Shown piece by piece: positions 15,176-23,296 of a stretch of DNA of 26,338 nucleotides; the first letter of the stretch is position 1, and each line of letters begins with the position of its first letter. Below the pieces are notes generated by a model. It saw only the letters and a list, made by a program, of their open reading frames with translations. It was not told the origin of the DNA and searched no databases. The stretch comes from an uncultured Collinsella sp. (lineage in GTDB: Bacteria; Actinomycetota; Coriobacteriia; Coriobacteriales; Coriobacteriaceae). Both the position numbers and the translations under genes were made by a program. Location of the stretch: NCBI GenBank assembly GCA_900550825.1, contig URTZ01000006.1:1-26338 (forward strand), given 5' to 3'.

Positions 15176-15970
15176 GTGCAATACGACGAGCATAAACTGG
15201 TCGAGTACTTTGCCGACGCCCCTGCGGGCGTCGGTTTTTCCGACCTTGACCTCAATAACATTCCGCACCATATCTCGTGCATCATGGACGGTAACGGTCG
15301 TTGGGCCACGTCGCGCGGTCTTGCACGCACCGAGGGCCACAAGGCGGGTATCGTCTCCCTTCGCGAGATTATTACCGCCTGCGTGCGTCTGGGCGTCGAC
15401 GTGCTTTCGGCCTATGCGTTTTCTACCGAAAACTGGAACCGCCCGCAACACGAGGTCAACGTCTTGATGCACCTGTTTGCCAAGACGTTTATCGACGAGC
15501 TGCCGCTTCTGAAGCGCGAAAACGTGCGCGTTGTCTTTTTGGGTGACATTTCCGCGCTGCCCAAGAAGACCCGCGACGTTTTTGAACGCGGTCTTGCCGA
15601 GTGCGCCAATCACACTGGCATGACGCTGGCGCTTGCCGTCAACTACGGCGCGCGTGCCGAGATTACCCGCGCTGTCCGTCAGATCGCACTCGACGCTGCC
15701 GCCGGTAAGATCGATCCTGGCGCAATTGATGACGACATGGTGGCTTCCCACCTCTATACCGCCGGCCTTCCCGATCCTGAGCTTGTGATTCGCACTTCTG
15801 GTGAGCTGCGCCTTTCGAACTATCTGCTGTGGCAGGTGGCTTATTCCGAATTCTACGTCACCGATACCTATTGGCCCGACTTTGATCGTTGGGGCCTTGT
15901 CGACGCCATTTTGGCCTATCAGGGCCGTGACCGTAGGTTTGGTGGTCTGAGCAAGACCGAGGAGGCTTAA
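15176..15970 (+). CDS. uppS: Isoprenyl transferase (undecaprenyl diphosphate synthase type)
   Basis: cis-Prenyltransferase that condenses isopentenyl diphosphate units onto farnesyl diphosphate to form the lipid carrier for cell-wall synthesis. The product has 264 residues. Motifs: ISCIMDGNGRWATSRG with catalytic D38, GHKAGIVSLREI, AYAFSTENWNRPQHEVNVLM, ALAVNYGARAEI, and LVIRTSGELRLSNYLLWQ then AYSEFYVT with TYWPDFD. The start is GTG at 15176, one base after the frr stop, with GGAG at 15165-15168. An extra N-terminal arm of about 28 residues precedes the core. Chain length (C55 or other) cannot be read from sequence. It sits in one operon with dxr and ispG, which supply its substrate. Confidence 0.96.
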   Translation: MQYDEHKLVEYFADAPAGVGFSDLDLNNIPHHISCIMDGNGRWATSRGLARTEGHKAGIVSLREIITACVRLGVDVLSAYAFSTENWNRPQHEVNVLMHLFAKTFIDELPLLKRENVRVVFLGDISALPKKTRDVFERGLAECANHTGMTLALAVNYGARAEITRAVRQIALDAAAGKIDPGAIDDDMVASHLYTAGLPDPELVIRTSGELRLSNYLLWQVAYSEFYVTDTYWPDFDRWGLVDAILAYQGRDRRFGGLSKTEEA

Positions 15971-15972
15971 TC

Positions 15973-16872
15973 GTGTCCGATCGTCCCAAGGCAACTGCTC
16001 CCAAGACATCTGAGCGCAAGGCTGTCGCTGCGGGAGCGCCCGCAGCGAAGAGCGGCACCGGTTCGTGGCTTGCGGGCTTTATTACCCGTGCCGCCGCCGG
16101 TATCGTTTATGCCGTTGTCTTTATCCTGTGCCTGGTTTTGGGTATCGTGCCCACGGCCATCTTTGTTTCTGTCATGAGCGGTCTGTGCTGCTATGAGTTT
16201 TTCCGTATGACGAGGCTCGATGGCAAGATGGCTAACGAGCGCATGGGTATCGCTGCCGCCGTGCTCTTTCCGCTGTCGGCGTTGGGCGATTCGATGTTGC
16301 TGAATGCCCTGCTTTTTGCCCTAATGCTCGCTGTGGGCATTTGGTATGTCTGGTCGCCGCGTACCCGCATCTCTGATGTGGCCGTGACGCTCATGGGTCC
16401 CATCTACACTGGCTTTATGCTGTCGGCTATCGTGCTGCTGCGCGATGCCGTGCCCGGTTTTGCCGGCGCCCTGCTTTCGGTGGGCGTTTGCGCGTCCCTT
16501 TGGGTCTCCGATTCGTTTGCTTACATCGTGGGCAGTCGTATCGGCAAACACAAGATGGTTCCCAAGATCTCACCCAAAAAGAGCTGGGAGGGGTTTGTTG
16601 GCGGCATCCTGGGCTCGGTTTTGATTTGGCTCATCCTGTGGGCGACGCACTTCTACAAGCTTAGCCTGCCCTATGCGCTGCTGTGCGGCGTGGTCGTGTC
16701 CATTTTGGGCGTTATCGGCGACCTTATCGAGTCGCGCATCAAGCGCGGTGTGGGCGTCAAGGATTCCGGTAACCTTATCCCGGGCCACGGCGGCATGCTC
16801 GATCGTAGCGATTCGCTTATCTTTGGCTGCATTACCGCGCAGCTGTTGCTGATGATCGGAGGCGTGCTGTAA
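15973..16872 (+). CDS. cdsA: Phosphatidate cytidylyltransferase
   Basis: Makes CDP-diacylglycerol from phosphatidic acid and CTP, the branch point for all phospholipids. The product is a 299-residue integral membrane protein. Residues 1-32 are hydrophilic and Lys/Ala-rich. From about 33 on there are repeated hydrophobic segments, e.g. IVYAVVFILCLVLGIVP and FVGGILGSVLIWLILWAT. The signature SRIKRGVGVKDSGNLIPGHG, continuing GMLDRSDS, fits the family pattern with its KD and HGG residues. SDSFAYIVGSRIGKHKM and ISPKKSWEG are also typical. The start is GTG at 15973, two bases after the uppS stop, with GAGGAG just upstream. The TAA stop shares one base with the dxr ATG. Confidence 0.96.
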   Translation: MSDRPKATAPKTSERKAVAAGAPAAKSGTGSWLAGFITRAAAGIVYAVVFILCLVLGIVPTAIFVSVMSGLCCYEFFRMTRLDGKMANERMGIAAAVLFPLSALGDSMLLNALLFALMLAVGIWYVWSPRTRISDVAVTLMGPIYTGFMLSAIVLLRDAVPGFAGALLSVGVCASLWVSDSFAYIVGSRIGKHKMVPKISPKKSWEGFVGGILGSVLIWLILWATHFYKLSLPYALLCGVVVSILGVIGDLIESRIKRGVGVKDSGNLIPGHGGMLDRSDSLIFGCITAQLLLMIGGVL

Positions 16873-18059
16873 TGTCCTTCCAGACGACGTATGGCCCCGA
16901 TGGACGCCTCCGTGTTGCCATCCTGGGTTGTACGGGCTCTATAGGCACCCAAGCGCTCGATGTGTGCCGTCAGCATGCCGATCGCCTGCAGGTGACGGCG
17001 CTGTCCGTTAACTCTAGTACCTCCGAGCTCGTTGCCGCTGCCCGCGAGTTCTCGGTTTCGGCGGTTGCCGTGGCCGATGTCGCTCATGGCGATGACGCCG
17101 TGCTGCAGGAGCTGCCCGAGGGAACGAAGCTCGGCGTTGGCGCGCAGGCGGTTTGCGAGCTCGCGCGTCGCGACGATGTCGACTGCGTGCTTGTCGCTAT
17201 TGTGGGCGCCGCCGGTCTCGAGGCGAGCCATGTGGCCTTGACCTCAAATAAGCGCCTTGCCCTTGCCAACAAGGAGTCCCTCGTCGTCGGTGGCGACTTG
17301 CTTATGCCGTTGGCGCAACCGGGCCAGCTTATTCCAGTCGACTCTGAGCACTCCGCCATCTACCAGTGCTATCTGGGGGAGAATCCGCGCGAGGCTCATT
17401 GTATTTGGCTCACCTGCTCGGGCGGTCCGTTCTTTGGCCGCACGCGCGACGAGCTCGACCGCGTGACGCGTGCCGATGCCCTCGCACATCCCACGTGGGC
17501 CATGGGTGCCAAGATCACCATCGACTCCGCCACCCTCATGAACAAGGGCCTGGAGCGCATTGAGGCCATGCATCTGTTTAACTGCGACCTCGATTTCATT
17601 AACGTGGTCGTGCAGCGTCAGTCCAAGATTCACTCTATGGTCGAGTTCGCCGACGGCTCTGTGATGGCGCATCTCGGTGCTTCCGACATGCGTATTCCCA
17701 TCCAGTTCGCGTTCTCGTATCCCGAGCGTTGGGATACCCCGGCGCCTCGTATCGATTTTCGCGAGCTGGGGCAGCTCACGTTTGATGCTGCCGACATGGA
17801 TACCTTCCGCTGTCTGGCACTGGCCGAGCGTGCCGGCAAGACGGGTGGCACCATGCCGTGCGTGCTCAATGCCGCCAACGAGGTCGCCGTCGATGCCTTC
17901 CTGCACGATGGCTGCAGCTTTACCGATATCGATCGCATTGTGGAATCCTGCATGGATGCCCACGATATGCAGGCAGTCGATTCGTTTGAGCAGCTTCGTG
18001 AAATCGATGCGTGGGCGCGTGAAAAGGCCTCGCAGGTGCTCGCCGCAGCCCGTTCTTAA
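16872..18059 (+). CDS. dxr: 1-deoxy-D-xylulose 5-phosphate reductoisomerase
   Basis: Second step of the MEP isoprenoid pathway: NADPH-dependent conversion of DXP to MEP. The product has 395 residues, the usual length. Motifs: NADPH-binding AILGCTGSIGTQALDV, LALANKESLVVGGDLLMP, metal-binding IPVDSEHSAIYQC, WLTCSGGPF, HPTWAMGAKITIDSATLMNK followed by GLERIEAMHLF, and MPCVLNAANEVAVDAFL. All key active-site blocks are intact. The ATG at 16872 overlaps the cdsA TAA by one base, with GGAGG (16858-16862) 9 bases before it. Confidence 0.97.
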   Translation: MSFQTTYGPDGRLRVAILGCTGSIGTQALDVCRQHADRLQVTALSVNSSTSELVAAAREFSVSAVAVADVAHGDDAVLQELPEGTKLGVGAQAVCELARRDDVDCVLVAIVGAAGLEASHVALTSNKRLALANKESLVVGGDLLMPLAQPGQLIPVDSEHSAIYQCYLGENPREAHCIWLTCSGGPFFGRTRDELDRVTRADALAHPTWAMGAKITIDSATLMNKGLERIEAMHLFNCDLDFINVVVQRQSKIHSMVEFADGSVMAHLGASDMRIPIQFAFSYPERWDTPAPRIDFRELGQLTFDAADMDTFRCLALAERAGKTGGTMPCVLNAANEVAVDAFLHDGCSFTDIDRIVESCMDAHDMQAVDSFEQLREIDAWAREKASQVLAAARS

Positions 18060-18084
18060 CCCATAAGGATTGCTTTTTCGTTTT

Positions 18085-19446
18085 ATGGATACTGTTCTGA
18101 GCGTTCTCTCATCGGTCTTTTGGGGCCTGCTGATGCTTTCCGTCCTCGTGTTTTTGCACGAGGGCGGCCACTTTTTGGCGGCGCGTGCCTGCGGCGTCCG
18201 TGTGACCGAGTTCTTTTTGGGCCTGCCGTGCCGCTTTGACATCCATTACACGTCGCGTCGCATTGGAACCAAGTTTGGCGTGACCCCGCTGCTGCTGGGT
18301 GGCTACGCTGCCATCTGCGGTATGGATCCGACCGATGTCTCGTGCGCCGATCGCGTGCTCGCGGCTATCTACCGTCATGGTCGCGTGACCGTGGCCGACC
18401 TTGCCGCCGAGCTCGAGCTATCCGAGGAGGTTGTGCTCGAGGCATGCGCCTTGCTCTTGGGTTGGGGCTCTATCGCGCCTTGGTATGAGGAAGGGGAGAA
18501 GCCCTCGCCGAGCTACTATCCCGCCAAGTATCAGACGTTGCCACGAGACACGGCAGGCTATACCACCTTTGATGGTCGCCGTTTCGATCGCGAACATGCG
18601 ACTGCCGAGGGCGATGTGTGGGAGCTGCCGTGCGGCGAGGCCGAGTTCCTTGCGCAAGAACGCTCGCACACCTATCTTGGCCAAGGCTTTCTCAAGCGCG
18701 CCTTTATGCTGCTCGCGGGCATTCTCGTCAATATCCTGACGGGTTTTTTGCTCCTTATGAGCATCTATTCCATTGCGGGTGTCACCGTGCCGATGGACAC
18801 CAACGTGATCGGTCAGGTTGACGAGGGGTCTATTGCCGCCAAGGCGGGTATCGAGGCCGGTGATGCGATCCTTTCGGTCGACGGTGTCTCATGTTCCACT
18901 TGGATGGACGTCTACGGTGCTATCGGCAAGGCCGCCGGTAAGGACGATATCGCCATTGAGTATGAGCGCGACGGCAAGCAGCATTCGACCTCGGTTGCGC
19001 TCAAAGAGGACGAGCGCCTAGGTGTGTATGCCTCTACGCAGGTGGTCCGTTTAGACCCGATCACCTCGGCGCGTCTGTCATTCTCCTATGTTGTACAGAC
19101 GGCGGATGGCGTGATGCGCCTACTCCAGCCGCAGCATACGATGGAGATTCTCGATCAGTCTTCTTCGATCGTGGGTATTAGCGTTATGTCCTCACAGGCT
19201 GCTGCTGCCGGCCCTGCCACGTTCCTTTCGTTTGCTGCCCTCATCTCGTTCTCGCTTGGCTTTATGAACCTGCTGCCCATCCCGCCACTCGATGGCGGTA
19301 AGCTGGTCATCGAGATCATTCAAAAGATTGTGGGCCGCGAGCTTCCGCTCAAGGTCCAGACGATTGTGAGCTATGTGGGCATCGCGCTCTTTGCGCTGCT
19401 GTTTGTCTATATGCTTCGTTCCGACATCCTTCGATTTATTCTGTAG
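18085..19446 (+). CDS. rseP: RseP-like site-2 zinc metalloprotease with PDZ domain and an extra inserted segment
   Basis: Intramembrane protease that cuts anti-sigma factors or signal-peptide remnants within the membrane. The product has 453 residues. The first membrane helix carries the zinc motif HEGGH (residues 25-29) and the last region carries LPIPPLDGG (catalytic-site Asp about 403). One PDZ domain lies at about 238-315, and membrane segments flank it. Between LLLGGYAAICGM and FLKRAFMLLAGILVNIL lies an extra stretch of about 110 residues (about 82-195), which is normally only 20-40 residues. It includes a winged-helix-like run (DLAAELELSEEVVLEACALL, within 89-130) followed by an acidic, aromatic tail. 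The ATG at 18085 is chosen because it precedes the hydrophobic helix; AAGGA (18065-18069) is 15 bases away, so a TTG at 18070 cannot be excluded. Confidence 0.93.
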   Translation: MDTVLSVLSSVFWGLLMLSVLVFLHEGGHFLAARACGVRVTEFFLGLPCRFDIHYTSRRIGTKFGVTPLLLGGYAAICGMDPTDVSCADRVLAAIYRHGRVTVADLAAELELSEEVVLEACALLLGWGSIAPWYEEGEKPSPSYYPAKYQTLPRDTAGYTTFDGRRFDREHATAEGDVWELPCGEAEFLAQERSHTYLGQGFLKRAFMLLAGILVNILTGFLLLMSIYSIAGVTVPMDTNVIGQVDEGSIAAKAGIEAGDAILSVDGVSCSTWMDVYGAIGKAAGKDDIAIEYERDGKQHSTSVALKEDERLGVYASTQVVRLDPITSARLSFSYVVQTADGVMRLLQPQHTMEILDQSSSIVGISVMSSQAAAAGPATFLSFAALISFSLGFMNLLPIPPLDGGKLVIEIIQKIVGRELPLKVQTIVSYVGIALFALLFVYMLRSDILRFIL

Positions 19447-19459
19447 GGGAGTGTTTGGA

Positions 19460-20542
19460 TTGTCTTTATCCCATCCTTTGCCTCGCGATTTGACGCGCCC
19501 CGTGCATGTGGGCGGTGTGCAGATCGGTGGCGCTGCGCCGGTGGTGGTCCAATCCATGACCTGCACCGATACCGCTGATGCCCAGGCAACACTTGCGCAA
19601 GTGTGCGCGTTGGCGCAGGCTGGCTGCGATATCGTGCGTGTGAGCGTGCCCACTGAGGCCGCGCTTGAGGGTTTCCGCACCATCTGTGCCGAGTCTCCGG
19701 TGCCAATCGTTGCCGATATCCACTTTAACCACAAGCTGGCCATTGGCGCTGTGGAGGCCGGTGCCGCCAAGCTCCGCATCAATCCCGGCAACATTGGCGA
19801 TTGGGCCAAGGTCGATGCCGTGATCGATGCCGCGGGCGCCGCTGGGTGCGCGATTCGCATTGGCGTGAACGCGGGCTCGCTTGAGCAGGATATCGCCGAG
19901 CGCGAAGACCTCACGCAGCCCGAAAAGCTCGTGATGTCGAGCGAGCGCTTCGTCAAGCACTTTGAGGACCGCGGCTTTACGAACATTGTGCTTTCGGCCA
20001 AGGCCCATAGCGTGCAAACGACGCTCGATACTTATCGAGCCCTGTCACGTGAGATTCCCCACGTTCCGCTTCACCTGGGCGTGACGGAGGCGGGGACCAA
20101 GCTCCAGGGCACCATCAAGAGCTCTGTAGGCTTGGGTATCTTGCTTTCCGAAGGCATTGGCGACACCATGCGTGTGTCGCTCACAGCCGATCCGGTTGAG
20201 GAGCCGCCGGTTGCCTGGGGTATTCTGCAGTCGTTGGGCCTGCGTCGCCGTGGCCCCGAGATTGTCTCGTGCCCCACGTGCGCCCGCTGCCAGGTTAACC
20301 TTATTCCCATTGCCGAGGAAGTAACCGAGCGGCTTAAGAACTATACCGCGCCGCTTTCGATTGCCGTTATGGGATGTGCCGTTAATGGCCCCGGCGAGGC
20401 TTCTGATGCCGACCTGGGCGTTGCTTGCGGACGTGGTCAGGCCTTGCTCTTTTCGCATGGCCAGATCATTGGTAAAGTAGCTGAGGACCAAATTGTCGAC
20501 GCGCTTATGGCAGAGGTCGACAAGCTTATTGAGGAGAAATAA
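19460..20542 (+). CDS. ispG: (E)-4-hydroxy-3-methylbut-2-enyl diphosphate synthase
   Basis: MEP-pathway [4Fe-4S] enzyme converting MEcPP to HMBPP. The product has 360 residues from the TTG start, typical for the short bacterial form. Motifs: PVVVQSMTCTDTADAQATLA, VPIVADIHFNHKLA, KLRINPGNIG, IRIGVNAGSLE, HLGVTEAGT, SSVGLGILLSEGIGDTMRVS, and the cluster ligands in SCPTCARC with MGCAVNGPGEA. TTG at 19460 is chosen because GGGGAG (19446-19451) is 8 bases upstream and the protein then begins just before the conserved RPVHVGG; open frame continues upstream but inside rseP. The stop TAA abuts the proS ATG. With dxr and uppS in the same run, it supplies isoprenoid units for cell-wall lipid carrier. 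Confidence 0.96.
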   Translation: MSLSHPLPRDLTRPVHVGGVQIGGAAPVVVQSMTCTDTADAQATLAQVCALAQAGCDIVRVSVPTEAALEGFRTICAESPVPIVADIHFNHKLAIGAVEAGAAKLRINPGNIGDWAKVDAVIDAAGAAGCAIRIGVNAGSLEQDIAEREDLTQPEKLVMSSERFVKHFEDRGFTNIVLSAKAHSVQTTLDTYRALSREIPHVPLHLGVTEAGTKLQGTIKSSVGLGILLSEGIGDTMRVSLTADPVEEPPVAWGILQSLGLRRRGPEIVSCPTCARCQVNLIPIAEEVTERLKNYTAPLSIAVMGCAVNGPGEASDADLGVACGRGQALLFSHGQIIGKVAEDQIVDALMAEVDKLIEEK

Positions 20543-22264
<1,722 letters not shown>

Positions 22265-22294
22265 TCGACGATTTCGCTTGTAGTTCGATATGTG

Positions 22295-22345
22295 GGACGG
22301 CCCCGCATTTCTCCAATCGGGGAGATGCGGGGCCGTCCTATTATC
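22295..22345 (+). terminator. Terminator of the pyrH-proS operon
   Basis: A 14-bp perfect stem (22295-22308 with 22325-22338) is extended inward by a short CTCC/GGAG pairing and followed by TATTATCTT. It begins 31 bases after the proS stop. Confidence 0.85.
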
Positions 22346-22362
22346 TTGTAGCATCCTCGATA

Positions 22363-22407
22363 TCTAAAAGGAAAACCCCACAGCCCATGCGAGCTGCGGG
22401 GTTTTCC
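22363..22407 (-). terminator. Terminator of the minus-strand kinase gene
   Basis: GGAAAACCCC (22370-22379) pairs with GGGGTTTTCC (22398-22407), and CAGC pairs with GCTG inside an opposed A/C mismatch. Read on the minus strand the stem is followed by TTTTAGAT. It lies 36 bases past the stop of the gene at 22443. Between it and the proS terminator (22346-22362) there is nothing recognisable. Confidence 0.8.
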
Positions 22408-22442
22408 ATTGTGCCTCCGATGCGAAATAAATCGCTCAGATA

Positions 22443-23207
22443 TTACTGATAATCGACGACGTCGATCCAGTTCATCAGGAACTCATCGTTCACGTTGCGC
22501 TTACGAGCGAGCTCGGAAGCGGCGACGATGCTCGTCCACTGACGCACGACCTGCATGGGCATGTCGGCACGGTCGCAGTAGAGCTCCAGGTAGGCCTCGG
22601 CCTGGTCCTTGCTGTTGAGGGCAAAGAGCAGGTAGGTGGTGGCAACGTCGGCAGCAGGGGAGCCCTGGGTAGCGTGTGCCCAGTCGCACACATAGAGCTG
22701 GCCGTCGTCGCCGACGATGACGTTGGAGGGGTTGAAGTCGCCGTGGCAGACCTTGAACTCCTTGGTCATACCGTCCAGACGCTCCTGAAGGTTGTAACGC
22801 GTGGTGGCATTGAGCTGATCAAGGCTGTCGATCATGCGGGCGAACTTGTCGCGCTGACGGTTGAGCAGCGGGGAGGTGTAGCCGTGGATCTCGATCTGGA
22901 GGTCGACGAACATCTCGAGGTACTCACCGAAGCGCTGGGGCTCGGCAGTCATCTTCTCGGCAAGGGTGGTGCCCGGAACCTTCTCGGTCACGAGCGCCCA
23001 GCCGTTGGCGTTCTCGAGCTGGGAAACCTCGAGAGCCTTGGGGCTGCGGATGCCGCACTCATTGATGCGGGCAAGATTCAAAGCCTCGTTGAACACGTCG
23101 GAGACAGGCTTGGTCTCGTTAAAGACCTTGACGATCTTGTCGCCCAGGTCGTAAACGACCTTGTTGCCACGGCGGACGAGCTCGGTCTTGGAATCGGGTA
23201 GCAGCAT
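22443..23207 (-). CDS. Aminoglycoside phosphotransferase-fold (APH/choline-kinase type) kinase, substrate unknown
   Basis: A 254-residue small-molecule kinase-like protein. The Brenner-type catalytic motif is intact: CHGDFNPSNVIV with H155, D157 and N162. The metal-binding Asp is D175 in YVCDWAHATQGSPAADVATT. N-terminal VYDLGDKIVKVFN supplies a plausible ATP-binding Lys (K27), and ALVTEKVPGTTLAEKM is the usual hinge-like segment. These place it in the protein-kinase-like APH superfamily, which includes antibiotic, choline, homoserine and sugar kinases; the substrate cannot be told from sequence. The start ATG has AAAGGA 8 bases upstream. It lies 89 bases downstream of adhE on the same strand with a hairpin between, so it is probably expressed partly by adhE read-through. 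Nothing suggests a recently acquired resistance gene: composition matches the neighbours. Confidence 0.87.
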   Translation of the reverse strand: MLLPDSKTELVRRGNKVVYDLGDKIVKVFNETKPVSDVFNEALNLARINECGIRSPKALEVSQLENANGWALVTEKVPGTTLAEKMTAEPQRFGEYLEMFVDLQIEIHGYTSPLLNRQRDKFARMIDSLDQLNATTRYNLQERLDGMTKEFKVCHGDFNPSNVIVGDDGQLYVCDWAHATQGSPAADVATTYLLFALNSKDQAEAYLELYCDRADMPMQVVRQWTSIVAASELARKRNVNDEFLMNWIDVVDYQ

Positions 23208-23240
23208 GGTTGCATCCTTTCAACGATGCGATAGAAGCGA

Positions 23241-23277
23241 CGGCGGGGGTGTGTGAAACACCCGTGCACCCCCGCCG
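23241..23277 (-). other. Strong hairpin between adhE and the kinase gene
   Basis: A perfect 11-bp GC stem (23241-23251 with 23267-23277) encloses a 15-nt loop. On the minus strand the T-run lies before the stem (complement of 23279-23284), not after it, so this is not a canonical U-tailed terminator. It may be a U-less terminator, or an RNA 3'-end stabiliser that lowers expression of the downstream kinase. Confidence 0.6.
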
Positions 23278-23296
23278 CAAAAAACCGTGCTAAAAA

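Noticed and set aside
22443..23207. Calling the APH-fold protein an aminoglycoside resistance gene
   Set aside because: Only superfamily motifs are visible; there is no close resemblance to a named resistance enzyme, no mobile context and no compositional shift.
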